Positions 7,349 through 13,744 of a stretch of 37,036 bases of DNA are shown here, in pieces. The stretch covers positions 1 to 37,036 of IMG/VR virus record IMGVR_UViG_3300027872_000016; one strand, written 5' to 3'. The notes under the pieces are model-generated. The model saw only the letters and a program-made list of their open reading frames with translations, was not told where the DNA came from and searched no databases. The first letter of the stretch is position 1. Each line of letters opens with the position of its first letter. This DNA is from a virus. The translations under genes and the position numbers were made by a program.

Positions 7349-7680
7349 AACTATTAGATAAGCTTTTCGGATTATTTGTAAAGAAGGAAGAGCCTAAACC
7401 AAAGAAGAAGGTCAAGCAACCTCACATTATCAGGGTGTCACATAAACCGATACCCTTCATAAAAATAGAGACAAAGAGCGCGGCGAGCTTAATTAGAGAA
7501 TCAAGAGACCATGTCATTAATCCGTGCAGGTGTGGGCTCAGTGATCACGGTATAGTCCATGAAACAAACGATCTTAAATATTATGTGATCTGTGAACCAT
7601 GCGGCCAGCGTATCGATCGCGATTGGGAGACGAGAGGTCTAGCGATCGAGTCATGGAACAGGAGTAGATACTCATTATGA
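7345..7680 (+). CDS. Lar-like zinc-ribbon protein (restriction-alleviation family-like)
   Basis: ATG 7345 is preferred to ATG 7321, since GAGG lies before it and it overlaps the previous TGA. The first 60 residues are basic and variable. The C-terminal 50 residues have CRCG (61-64), YYVICEPCGQRI (79-90; Cys83, Cys86) and AIESWNR (100-106), the layout of the Lar / restriction-alleviation zinc ribbon (C..CG, V.C..CG, AI..WN). In Rac prophage, Lar relieves type I restriction. Many phage proteins share the ribbon without known function, so anti-restriction is only a possibility. Confidence 0.6.
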   Translation: MKLLDKLFGLFVKKEEPKPKKKVKQPHIIRVSHKPIPFIKIETKSAASLIRESRDHVINPCRCGLSDHGIVHETNDLKYYVICEPCGQRIDRDWETRGLAIESWNRSRYSL

Positions 7681-7698
7681 AAAAGTGGAATTCAAATT

Positions 7699-7798
7699 GA
7701 GGAAATTATTCAAAAAAAATTATTCGAATGATTGAAATATTAATATGGGAAAAGTGATTTTGGATTGGAGGAAATTATTCAAAAAAATTATTCAAAAG
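7699..7798 (+). repeat. AT-rich direct repeat, two copies, in a 177-base gap
   Basis: The gap 7681-7857 holds no gene. GAGGAAATTATTC followed by an A-run and TTATTC occurs at about 7700-7726 and again at about 7769-7794, offset by 69 bases. Each copy itself contains ATTATTC twice. The stretch is far more AT-rich than the flanking genes and resembles the array at 14301-14394. It ends in the strong ribosome-binding site of the gene at 7858. Confidence 0.7.
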
Positions 7799-7857
7799 AT
7801 TGAATTTAATTTTGAAATAGTTTCTGGAAAATATTTGGAAAAGTAGGAGGAGATAAT

Positions 7858-8100
7858 ATGGAAGATGATTGTAAACATTCCTGGTTATTCGTCCCTGATT
7901 GGGAGGGTGACCCATCGCTACCGAACGGAGTCAATGATGTATCGTATTGGGTATGCGATGAGTGCGGGCAGGAAACCAACGAGCGACCGGAAGGAATTGA
8001 AGATGACTATCCTGGGCCAGATTTTAAGAAGAAAGAGCTCGGCGATATGATAGATGAGGCGGTTGACTACGTCTACGACCCTTTGGGGCGGGAGCCTTGA
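7858..8100 (+). CDS. Zinc-ribbon-like acidic protein, 80 aa
   Basis: The ATG follows AGGAGGAGATAAT, the same leader as at base 158. An N-terminal CKHSWLFVPDW and a YWVCDECGQET segment (about residues 30-40) give a CxH...CxxC zinc-ribbon pattern. The C-terminal half is acidic and helical (DMIDEAVDYVYDPL). A similar layout is seen in the truncated gene at 1-156. Function unknown. Confidence 0.6.
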   Translation: MEDDCKHSWLFVPDWEGDPSLPNGVNDVSYWVCDECGQETNERPEGIEDDYPGPDFKKKELGDMIDEAVDYVYDPLGREP

Positions 8101-8105
8101 GTTGG

Positions 8106-8200
8106 CATCACTGCGGCTCCACCTTTTTCTGAGCAAACGAAATCTTGTCAGAAAGAGCCTGCGGCCGAGGACCATCACTGCGGCTCCGCCTTTTTCTGAG
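8106..8200 (+). repeat. 28-base direct repeat in the 8101-8224 gap
   Basis: CATCACTGCGGCTCC(A/G)CC followed by TTTTTCTGAG occurs at 8106-8133 and 8173-8200, differing at one base. Between the copies, TCAGAAAGAG (8148 on) can pair with the CTTTTTCTGA of the first copy, so a hairpin is possible. No gene fits here. Confidence 0.75.
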
Positions 8201-8224
8201 AGATAGAAACTATGGGAGATAGAA

Positions 8225-8455
8225 ATGAGAAAGATAACACAACTTCACATTTCAAAGATATATGTCTTCGCTATTTGTGAAGATGGCACATTATGGAGAG
8301 CGAAAATATGGAATGAAGGTAAACCAATCTGGTTGAAGATGGATGGCCCACCTGAAGGCGATGGGCGCGAGCCGCCCTCACTCGAAGAGCAGGCTGAACA
8401 GCTCGCCGAAGGCGGTGGACGAAAATTAATAGTTGGACGAGGTAAAAAAGAATGA
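8225..8455 (+). CDS. Hypothetical protein, 76 aa
   Basis: ATG 8225 follows GGGAGATAGAA. The first half is beta-rich (KIYVFAICEDGTLWRAKIWNEG, a layout common in small phage WD-repeat-like or SH3-like proteins), then PPEGDGREPPSLEEQAEQLAEGGG is a flexible Gly/Glu/Pro stretch. It overlaps the regulator gene by 4 bases. No family assigned. Confidence 0.55.
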   Translation: MRKITQLHISKIYVFAICEDGTLWRAKIWNEGKPIWLKMDGPPEGDGREPPSLEEQAEQLAEGGGRKLIVGRGKKE

Positions 8456-8853
8456 AATTAAGACCGCATGAAGAATTTAGTCTCTGGAGAAGGCGTAACA
8501 ACTACTCACAGGCAGAGATAGCTGAGCGATTTAATATCAGCCAGGGTTACATTTCACATATGGAGCAGGGTGTTCGCCCTGTACCTAAAAAGATAAGAGG
8601 TGAAATGCCCCAGTGGATGAAAACAAGCGAGGGCGATGAGCTTTTGGTACGCATGAAAAGGCAGGGGTTAAATATGAATCTTGCGGTTGCAATGTTCAAG
8701 ATAACTCACACCAAATTACTCAGTTTCATCCGCAATGAAGAACCTGTGCCCACAGAAGTATGGGAGAGGTTGGAGCAGGATGAAAAGAGGTTTCAGGAAT
8801 ACAAAGCTGACCTAAAGGTTGCGGCTAAAACACTGAAAACTAAGGCAAATTAG
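8452..8853 (+). CDS. XRE-type DNA-binding regulator with two HTH-like segments
   Basis: A 133-residue protein. Residues about 9-43 (SLWRRRNNYSQAEIAERFNI, then SQGYISHMEQGVRPVP) are a clear HTH_3/XRE helix-turn-helix. A second segment, ELLVRMKRQGLNMNLAVAMFKITHTKLLSFIRNEEPVP, follows the same plan, so the protein may carry tandem HTH domains. The family includes CI/Cro-type phage repressors. As the last rightward gene before the convergent module, it is a candidate regulator of the box elements at 9.5-17.3 kb (inference). Confidence 0.75.
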   Translation: MKLRPHEEFSLWRRRNNYSQAEIAERFNISQGYISHMEQGVRPVPKKIRGEMPQWMKTSEGDELLVRMKRQGLNMNLAVAMFKITHTKLLSFIRNEEPVPTEVWERLEQDEKRFQEYKADLKVAAKTLKTKAN

Positions 8854-9113
8854 CTGCGGGGGCGGATGCTTTCATCATGCGAGAGCCGCTGTCTATGGCT
8901 ACCTAAGCCACGTTCATATAATACTTGTGCGTGGGTGCTTGTATTATACGGAGGCGAGAGACAGCCACACAGTGCCTTGTACCGTACAACCACCTCTATG
9001 GCTCTCTAAGCGCGGCACGGCAGCACCTACCACTGCTATTGGGTTATATATGAACGTGGCGTGTCGTGCCACTGTCGCAGCGTAATATAGTGGTGAAAGG
9101 TGTGGCGATCCGT
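8854..9113. other. Gene-free convergent region with an inverted repeat
   Basis: No credible gene. GCCACGTTCATATA (8907-8920) is repeated in inverse as TATATGAACGTGGC (9047-9060), 14 bases each, enclosing 126 bases. CTATGGCT occurs at 8893 and 8996, and GAGGCGAGAGACAGC (8951-8965) recurs exactly at 14615-14629. A box-like TTGTATTATACGG lies at 8939. The convergent position between rightward and leftward genes fits a structured transcript end or replication-related site, but no function can be assigned. Confidence 0.6.
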
Positions 9114-9140
9114 AAAAAAGCCCCGCGATGTTCTGCGGGG
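9114..9140 (-). terminator. Intrinsic terminator for the leftward gene 9154-9519
   Basis: On the minus strand a CCCCGC/GCGGGG stem with an 8-base loop is followed by a run of six T. It lies just beyond the stop at 9154. Confidence 0.85.
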
Positions 9141-9153
9141 ATAAATCAAACTA

Positions 9154-9519
9154 CTATGAAGATACGCGGTACTTGTTATCTTCACCTCGTAGTATCTTCA
9201 ACACCGGGCCAGCGGCCCACTTCGGGTTCTTTAAATCAACGATTGCGGTCTCAACTGTATTGGCCTTCACCGTTGAGCATTTGGCCAGGATCTCGTCCAT
9301 CGTGAAAGCTGATTTTTTGTTCTTGAACAACTCACGGATGACAGTTTTGGTTGAAGGTCCGCGTTTCTTTTCGCGGCGTTCGTCCTTCACGGCCGGCAGG
9401 GCTTCAATCTTTGCGATTATCTCAGCCTTCTTACCTTTCGCTTTTTTAACCTTCGTGCCGGCTCTACGATTCAGCTCGGTTGTGAGCTCGACCAGGTTCA
9501 TCTTTTTTAATGCTTTCAT
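9154..9519 (-). CDS. SAP-like N-terminus plus small C-terminal domain; paralogue of 15999-16247
   Basis: A 121-residue basic protein. Residues 1-45 (MNLVELTTELNRRAGTKV, KKAEIIAKIEAL) resemble a SAP or Rho-N-like helix-extended-helix DNA-binding unit. Residues about 56-120 (STKTVIRELF, AFTMDEILAKCS, NTVETAIVDLKNPKW, VLKILRG) align with the whole protein at 15999-16247. The C-terminal part has the strand-helix rhythm of a small winged-helix protein. It has its own promoter and terminator. A DNA-binding regulatory or architectural role is inferred. Confidence 0.7.
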   Translation of the reverse strand: MKALKKMNLVELTTELNRRAGTKVKKAKGKKAEIIAKIEALPAVKDERREKKRGPSTKTVIRELFKNKKSAFTMDEILAKCSTVKANTVETAIVDLKNPKWAAGPVLKILRGEDNKYRVSS

Positions 9520-9576
9520 TTGTAACTCCTTTCTAGGGGTAAACGGCTCATCGCTTTATTGCGAAGTCCGTATTAA

Positions 9577-9604
9577 ATGATACACCCTTTATTCTGAAAC
9601 ACAA
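9577..9604 (-). promoter_or_regulatory. Leftward sigma70-like promoter with box element
   Basis: Minus strand: TTGTGT (9604-9599), a 16-base spacer, TATCAT (9582-9577), upstream of the gene ending at 9154. The -10 lies inside the recurring box, here GTATTAAATGA on the plus strand (9570-9580). Confidence 0.6.
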
Positions 9605-9628
9605 GTAATCATTTATTTTCAATGACCC

Positions 9629-9653
9629 AAAAAAAAGCCTCGTTGACCGAGGC
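9629..9653 (-). terminator. Intrinsic terminator after 9678-9935
   Basis: Minus strand: GCCTCG, 5-base loop, CGAGGC, then eight T. It separates the 9678-9935 unit from the promoter of the next leftward gene. Confidence 0.85.
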
Positions 9654-9677
9654 TAAAATCAGCATCACACTGTGAAC

Positions 9678-9935
9678 TTAAATGACGCTGACCCTTTCAG
9701 TTACCCAAAGATCATCCATTAGAGTTTCAACGGGTACCATCACTTCCTGACGGGGATGCTTTTCAAAAGCGGTGTCCACATGAACTTCAATATGTAAGAA
9801 TAAGACACTGCCAACGTCTGTGTAATGACCGATGACTAAACCTTCAACGTATCGGTCACGTCGTCCTTCGCAGGGCTCGAAATCATAAGCGCGAATCCTT
9901 TGGCCGGGTTCAATGTATTCATATTTTAATGACAT
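9678..9935 (-). CDS. Hypothetical protein, 85 aa, beta-rich
   Basis: It starts behind the module's standard leader (AGAAAGGAGCAAATGAA then ATG). The product is beta-rich: a GQRIRAYDFEP start, then YVEGLVIGHYTDVGSVLFLHIEVHVD and VMVPVETLMDD. This is the shape of small SH3-like phage proteins, but no family was recognised. It is second in the unit after 9969-10640 and is followed by an intrinsic terminator. Confidence 0.6.
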   Translation of the reverse strand: MSLKYEYIEPGQRIRAYDFEPCEGRRDRYVEGLVIGHYTDVGSVLFLHIEVHVDTAFEKHPRQEVMVPVETLMDDLWVTERVSVI

Positions 9936-9968
9936 TTCATTTGCTCCTTTCTAATTGTAAAAAATTAA

Positions 9969-10640
9969 TCAATCTTGCTCGACGTGAGAAGGGTTCATTT
10001 CTCCCGCATCACTAATCATGCGTTTACGGGCGGCAGCGGAAGATGCGTCTTCAGCATCCCATTCACTGTACTTGGTGTTCAACCAACGAACCTTTCCGTG
10101 CTCTCGAAAGTAAATTCTGTACTCGCCATCAACTCCTTTCTCCGGATGGTGGTACCAGAAGATAACGTCACGTAAATCACCTTCATATTGCACTCTTGGC
10201 TTGAACTTACATTCAGGCATGAGGTCCTTTTTAAACTTAGTGACGTGATAAATGTGCGTCACACGATGACGACGTCCTTGCGTCCAGTCGACGATTTCAT
10301 TTCCATCGAAGGCACACATGTGAGCGCGGACAATGATGTAAAACTTCTTTCCCTTAGGCAATTCAGCCTCAAGAGAGTTCACAGTTTTACCTTCAAATGA
10401 ACCGGTCACGTTTACATAATGATGTTTAAGGTCTTCAACTGCGGGCAACCATTGCCCCATGTTCGTACCTTTACCCTTTCTTCGACCACGAGCTTTCAAT
10501 GTGGCGTGGGCGTCATCATATGTGCTGTCTGTGACGAGTGCGAGAGCCTTCACTGAACAGTCGTTGTCCTCGTAAAGCTCGTTGCTTCTATCCCGAAGGT
10601 ACTTGCGCTTTTCTGCGGATGAGTATGTTGCTATTGTCAT
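9969..10640 (-). CDS. Papain-like cysteine-protease-fold protein (putative)
   Basis: A 223-residue protein. Residues NDCSVKALALVTDSTYDDAH place Cys28 at the start of a helix, as in papain/C39-like phage proteins. FYIIVRAHMCAFDGNEIVDW places His107 on a strand with Asp118 near the next one, matching a Cys-His-Asp order. The C-terminal 100 residues are basic and beta-rich. It could be a peptidase, a peptidoglycan-directed amidase or an inactive relative. Its promoter and 5' UTR hairpin lie at 10661-10719. The protease call is inferred from residue order only. Confidence 0.5.
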   Translation of the reverse strand: MTIATYSSAEKRKYLRDRSNELYEDNDCSVKALALVTDSTYDDAHATLKARGRRKGKGTNMGQWLPAVEDLKHHYVNVTGSFEGKTVNSLEAELPKGKKFYIIVRAHMCAFDGNEIVDWTQGRRHRVTHIYHVTKFKKDLMPECKFKPRVQYEGDLRDVIFWYHHPEKGVDGEYRIYFREHGKVRWLNTKYSEWDAEDASSAAARKRMISDAGEMNPSHVEQD

Positions 10641-10660
10641 TTCGTTTGCTCCTTTCTAAT

Positions 10661-10683
10661 AGTAAACAACCAACTTGTCTACT
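10661..10683 (-). promoter_or_regulatory. 5' UTR hairpin, leftward
   Basis: On the transcript strand AGTAGACAA and TTGTTTACT pair (9 pairs, one G-U) around the loop GTTGG, between the -10 and the ribosome-binding site of 9969-10640. The same loop with a different but paired stem occurs at 11992-12012, so base changes are compensated. Confidence 0.7.
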
Positions 10684-10690
10684 GTATTAA

Positions 10691-10719
10691 ATGATAGCAT
10701 AAGAACGTGAGTTTTGCAA
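10691..10719 (-). promoter_or_regulatory. Leftward sigma70-like promoter with box element
   Basis: Minus strand: TTGCAA (10719-10714), 17-base spacer, TATCAT (10696-10691). GTATTAAATGA (10684-10694, plus strand) overlaps the -10. It drives 9969-10640 and 9678-9935. Confidence 0.65.
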
Positions 10720-10753
10720 CCTGTGATTGCAAATGAATTACAAGAAAATAATC

Positions 10754-10780
10754 AAAAAAAAGGGCGGCCGAAACCGCCCC
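10754..10780 (-). terminator. Intrinsic terminator after 10798-11199
   Basis: Minus strand: GGGCGG, loop TTTCGG, CCGCCC, then eight T. It ends the unit that begins at the promoter at 12022-12049. Confidence 0.9.
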
Positions 10781-10797
10781 AAAAGAGTAGGAGCAAA

Positions 10798-11199
10798 CTA
10801 CTCGTCATCAATAATAATGTACTGATCTAAATGGTTGGGTGGAACGAAAATGATCTCTTTAGTCTCGAGTATTTCCATCTTTGCCCACCGGTTATCGAAG
10901 TTCAAAACCTGAAGTTCAAAGCCCCCGTCTGTATAACGAACCTTGGGCAGCGGCTGACCGACAGCGAGGTGTTCTTCGTTAAGAAGGACTAAGCCGGCAT
11001 CGGCATCATCAAGAAACTCCGTAACCCGCTCTGAACGCTCGTCGTCTGTTTCTGAACGCTCTTGCACATGAAGGTCAATCACTGCGTCTATTGCATTTAT
11101 GATCTCACTGCGAGTGGGATGCTGCGGCTCCGCGGCGACCCAAATAATGCCCTTTTCGCAGAGCATCTGAACAATTTTTGTCGATAGCTTAACCATCAT
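10798..11199 (-). CDS. Hypothetical acidic protein, 133 aa
   Basis: The first ATG (11199) overlaps the stop of the upstream gene; a second ATG at 11196 is equally possible. The N-terminal half is helical and acidic (ERSETDDERSERVTEFLDDAD); the C-terminal half is beta-rich (VRYTDGGFELQVLNFDNRWAKMEILETKEIIFVPP) and ends in IIIDDE. No membrane segment or catalytic motif. Last gene of a four-gene unit ending at the terminator at 10754-10780. Confidence 0.6.
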   Translation of the reverse strand: MMVKLSTKIVQMLCEKGIIWVAAEPQHPTRSEIINAIDAVIDLHVQERSETDDERSERVTEFLDDADAGLVLLNEEHLAVGQPLPKVRYTDGGFELQVLNFDNRWAKMEILETKEIIFVPPNHLDQYIIIDDE

Positions 11200-11399
11200 T
11201 CATCTCCGTGTTGATAATCGCGATTGAAGTCATCTTCTGTATAATGCTTCACTACTTTCCCGCCGACGTTATTTGCTGCGCGTCGTGCTTGGCGATAAGT
11301 TTCGTAACCCGGTTCAGTTCCGGGGACCTTTTTGAGCGTGCCGTTGTGAAGATTGTAACCTCCACTTTTAGCTTTAAGTAATACAAAGTATTGATTCAT
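11196..11399 (-). CDS. Hypothetical basic protein, 67 aa
   Basis: The open frame extends to 11444, but the ATG at 11399 has AGGAGCAAAATC directly upstream, so it is the likely start. MNQYFVLLKAKSGGYNLHNG, then a YRQARRAANNVGGKVV segment, gives a small beta-alpha-beta protein in which QARRAA...VGGKVV resembles the ARxxAxxxGGxVV element of short phage host-takeover-type proteins. Function unknown. The last codons overlap the next gene. Confidence 0.6.
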   Translation of the reverse strand: MNQYFVLLKAKSGGYNLHNGTLKKVPGTEPGYETYRQARRAANNVGGKVVKHYTEDDFNRDYQHGDE

Positions 11400-11409
11400 G
11401 ATTTTGCTC

Positions 11410-11742
11410 CTAAAAGTTTCCAGTTTCGTATTCTTCGTATTCAAATACGATCGTTTCGTACTCGTGCTTTTCAGTGTGGTTTAATGCTTCCCAGTATTCA
11501 ATTGCGTCATCACTGATAATGTCGCGCTCGTTGGCTATGGTGACTTCAAAATAGTCGCAGCACATACTAAAAAGCATACTCCGTGAAGTCGTGTTCTCAT
11601 CGATGTCACCTTGAATGTCAGAGGCGAAACTTTGATACATGTGGTCAAATATGTAGACCAATTCAGAATCAATTGTCGGCTCTTCAGGGTTGACGTGCGG
11701 GTCTAAAACTGACACGCCGGGAGGAAGATTAGATTTATTCAT
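11410..11742 (-). CDS. Hypothetical acidic protein, 110 aa
   Basis: The frame runs up to 11889, but that part overlaps the upstream gene; AGGAGG lies 9 bases before the ATG at 11742, which is chosen (11748 is the alternative). The protein is acidic and mainly helical: LVYIFDHMYQSFASDIQG, FSMCCDYFEVTIANERD, then a Glu/Tyr-rich C-terminus (ETIVFEYEEYETGNF). No family recognised; a DNA-mimic-like charge is noted but not tested. Confidence 0.6.
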   Translation of the reverse strand: MNKSNLPPGVSVLDPHVNPEEPTIDSELVYIFDHMYQSFASDIQGDIDENTTSRSMLFSMCCDYFEVTIANERDIISDDAIEYWEALNHTEKHEYETIVFEYEEYETGNF

Positions 11743-11971
11743 GTTCATTTTCCTCCTCTTCCCTAACCACGCCAACGAGATCTTCAATGAAAGTCTCCAG
11801 CGTCTTATCGTAACTATTGCTGCTCCAACCGAAATCGAGGATGCCGTATGCTTTACACTTATTGACTTCGCGCGGGAAGTTCTCTTCAATTATGCCAACG
11901 CATTCGTCATGCACTTCTTTCAACTGGTCTAGCTGCCAGCGTAGTTCTTGGATTGCTTCTTTTTTACTCAT
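11735..11971 (-). CDS. Hypothetical acidic helical protein, 78 aa
   Basis: First gene of its unit, behind the standard leader AGAAAGGAGCAAATGAA and the hairpin at 11992-12012. The protein begins with a charged helix (KKEAIQELRWQLDQLKEVHDECVG) and ends EEEENEHE. No family recognised. It overlaps the next gene by 8 bases. Confidence 0.6.
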   Translation of the reverse strand: MSKKEAIQELRWQLDQLKEVHDECVGIIEENFPREVNKCKAYGILDFGWSSNSYDKTLETFIEDLVGVVREEEENEHE

Positions 11972-11991
11972 TTCATTTGCTCCTTTCTAAT

Positions 11992-12012
11992 GCTAATAAC
12001 CAACTTATTAGC
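11992..12012 (-). promoter_or_regulatory. 5' UTR hairpin, leftward
   Basis: On the transcript strand GCTAATAA and TTATTAGC pair perfectly (8 pairs) around the loop GTTGG, between the promoter at 12022-12049 and the ribosome-binding site of 11735-11971. The loop and position match the hairpin at 10661-10683. Confidence 0.75.
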
Positions 12013-12021
12013 TTGTATTAA

Positions 12022-12049
12022 ATGATAGCACAATGACTCGCATCTGCAA
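12022..12049 (-). promoter_or_regulatory. Leftward sigma70-like promoter with box element
   Basis: Minus strand: TTGCAG (12049-12044), 16-base spacer, TATCAT (12027-12022). The plus strand carries GTATTAAATGA at 12015-12025, overlapping the -10. Confidence 0.65.
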
Positions 12050-12150
12050 CCAATGAATATCTATGAATTTATGCTTTTGAAAACCTCCAAACATTTAGAA
12101 GAAAATAATCAAAATCAGGATTACGACAAAAGGTAGTATGTGACGAGGTC

Positions 12151-12525
12151 TCATTCCCAACTCCTATAATCATTGATGCGCTCGGGGTAAAATCTGTTGC
12201 CCCCATTCGTTTCACTTATCGCATCGTCCAACCAGCGTATACCATACTCCAGACGACTGAGACAGAAATGACTTAGGTCTTTATCGTGTACCGCAAAGAA
12301 AGTGTCGTTCCGGTCACCCGTTCCTTCAACGACATAACCCTGCGATGTTCTGTCAGGACCCGTCTTAACCTCTTCCAGAAATTGTACGCGAGTGTTAAAT
12401 TGTTCCAGCATAAAAGCGACGAACGCTTCCTTCTTATTTTCACCGACGACTGTCGCTTCCCATACGCACACTTGGCTGAAATTCTTGCGGCGTGGTATAT
12501 TATTGCGGCTGCTTGTTTTTTTCAT
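12151..12525 (-). CDS. Hypothetical protein, 124 aa
   Basis: The ATG at 12525 (GAGAGGATC upstream) is chosen over 12570, which lies inside the upstream gene. After a basic start (KKTSSRNNIPRRKNF) the protein reads VCVWEATVVGENKKEAFVAFML, QFLEEVKTGP, YVVEGTGDRND, an alternating strand and helix pattern. No catalytic motif identified. The space to the next leftward promoter (12050-12150) holds an AT-rich copy of the AAGAAAATAATCAA element and no visible terminator. Confidence 0.6.
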   Translation of the reverse strand: MKKTSSRNNIPRRKNFSQVCVWEATVVGENKKEAFVAFMLEQFNTRVQFLEEVKTGPDRTSQGYVVEGTGDRNDTFFAVHDKDLSHFCLSRLEYGIRWLDDAISETNGGNRFYPERINDYRSWE

Positions 12526-12527
12526 TG

Positions 12528-12761
12528 TTAGATCCTCTCCAGAAAAGTTTCGCAGGTGGCACATGCCCAAATCTTCTTTTTGGCGTACCCTGCTTTGAAG
12601 GATGCAAGGATCATCACTATTCCTACGGCCGTTCCCAGGATGGGAAGAAACAACAGCGCGAACCCGAGCAGGAAGAAAATAAGACCGACGAGTTGCTTGG
12701 TCCTACTCTTTTCAATTTTAGATGTTTTCTTCATCTCTGTATTACAATGTTGACATTTCAT
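12528..12761 (-). CDS. Small membrane protein with a split zinc-ribbon pattern, 77 aa
   Basis: It starts behind AGGAGAGCAATT. CQHC (residues 3-6) lies at the N-terminus and CATC (67-70) near the C-terminus. Between them is a hydrophobic stretch (about 24-57: LVGLIFFLLGFALLFLP, LGTAVGIVMILASF) long enough for two membrane helices. If it forms a hairpin in the membrane, the two cysteine pairs would meet on the same side and could bind one zinc. Function unknown; the topology is inferred. Confidence 0.65.
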   Translation of the reverse strand: MKCQHCNTEMKKTSKIEKSRTKQLVGLIFFLLGFALLFLPILGTAVGIVMILASFKAGYAKKKIWACATCETFLERI

Positions 12762-12788
12762 AATTGCTCTCCTGTTTAAAGAAAATAT

Positions 12789-13061
12789 TCAAAGTGATAT
12801 CCGTAGCCTAAAAACTTCAACATCAATATCACGATGCTCGAAGTTGGAGGGGGTGTTTAACGTCACCTCTATTTGCTCGTCGTCAACGAAAACTGTTCTG
12901 AATGTTCCAGCCGTTTGCCCGTTGTCGAGAGCCTCCCCGTAGAAGGTGACCCAAGCCTGAAGCAGGACACGTTCAATCGAGGCGTCTTCATGCGTCTCTA
13001 TCATGTAACCATCCACGTGCTCGCCATCTTCAGACATGACATGTACCTCTGTGCTTTTCAT
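12789..13061 (-). CDS. Hypothetical protein, 90 aa
   Basis: The frame is open to 13172, but GAGGGAGAATAAT places the start at ATG 13061. The protein is beta-rich and acidic (MKSTEVHVMSEDGEHVDGYMIET, TFRTVFVDDEQIEVTLNTP). Its stop codon lies inside the conserved TTTGAATATTTTC element. No family recognised. Confidence 0.55.
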   Translation of the reverse strand: MKSTEVHVMSEDGEHVDGYMIETHEDASIERVLLQAWVTFYGEALDNGQTAGTFRTVFVDDEQIEVTLNTPSNFEHRDIDVEVFRLRISL

Positions 13062-13062
13062 A

Positions 13063-13230
13063 TTATTCTCCCTCGTAAGGTAGAAGGTGATACTTGTCTT
13101 CAAAGTCTGCGATGGGGAGTGTATGTCCTTCACCGTTTTCTTCTTTGATGGTGCAAACGCCCCAGTCTTCATCCTTTGACATAAGTGTGACTTCTATGTC
13201 CGGACAATCAATGTAATAATGTGTACTCAT
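13063..13230 (-). CDS. Small hypothetical protein, 55 aa
   Basis: Read directly from the minus strand: ATG 13230 behind the standard leader AGAAAGGAGCAATATGAA, stop TAA at 13065-13063, one base before the next gene's ATG. The product MSTHYYIDCPDIEVTLMSKD continues to a C-terminal HLLPYEGE. It is acidic with two cysteines. It fills a gap that would otherwise be unexplained. No family recognised. Confidence 0.6.
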   Translation of the reverse strand: MSTHYYIDCPDIEVTLMSKDEDWGVCTIKEENGEGHTLPIADFEDKYHLLPYEGE

Positions 13231-13263
13231 TTCATATTGCTCCTTTCTATTTAAAGAAAATAT

Positions 13264-13479
13264 TCAGCTTGCTGTATCACTGATTAGGTTGCGAAGAAGA
13301 GGCTCAAGAATATCCTCGAGCATATCTTCGTGAACTGATTCGCTGCGGTAGTGAAATGTGGCGCTTACTTCTTCTCCATCGCCATCATATTTAACTTCAC
13401 AGTGGGCGTGTTTTATTGCGTCACTTCGAATCAAATTATTCAAAATTGCTTCCGCGGTTTCTTTTACGTCAATGCTCAT
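13264..13479 (-). CDS. Hypothetical acidic protein, 71 aa
   Basis: ATG 13479 (GGGGTG upstream) is preferred to the GTG at 13485, which overlaps the upstream stop. A helix (DVKETAEAILNNLIRSD), two strands (HCEVKYDGDGEEVSATFHYR) and a C-terminal acidic helix (EDMLEDILEPLLRNLI) are visible. No family recognised. Confidence 0.55.
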   Translation of the reverse strand: MSIDVKETAEAILNNLIRSDAIKHAHCEVKYDGDGEEVSATFHYRSESVHEDMLEDILEPLLRNLISDTAS

Positions 13480-13481
13480 GT

Positions 13482-13697
13482 TCACACCCCGCAGACGAAA
13501 AAGTTATTGTGAGCGTATGCCAGGAGTGAATAGTCGCCGGCCTGAATTACGATTGGTTGATAACGATCGCCTTCAGTCTTCACAATCAAATAACGCATGT
13601 GGCCCTTGCCAAACGATTTGGTAATTGCTGTTTCTGCGTTCTTGCGGCTGGCGTATGTTTTGGCCGCGCCGTTTTCATGGTTTACTAATGTTGCCAT
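13482..13697 (-). CDS. Hypothetical protein, 71 aa
   Basis: ATG 13697 sits behind AGAAAGGAGCAATATGAA; the open frame to 13721 covers only the leader. MATLVNHENGAAKTYASRKN, then AITKSFGKGHMRYLIVKTEGDRYQPIVI, suggests a small alpha/beta protein of the phage host-takeover size class. Function unknown. Confidence 0.6.
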   Translation of the reverse strand: MATLVNHENGAAKTYASRKNAETAITKSFGKGHMRYLIVKTEGDRYQPIVIQAGDYSLLAYAHNNFFVCGV

Positions 13698-13744
13698 TTC
13701 ATATTGCTCCTTTCTAATCAAAGAAAATAATCAATCTCGTCTTC

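Noticed and set aside
9128-9580. 150-codon plus-strand frame antisense to 9154-9519
   Set aside because: It overlaps a leftward gene with promoter, leader and terminator; no ribosome-binding site and implausible composition.
9920-9950. Upstream mini start codon inside the GGAGCAAATGAAATG leader as a regulatory mini-frame
   Set aside because: The extra ATG is lost in some leaders (for example 10640, GGAGCAAACGAAATG), so it is not a conserved feature.
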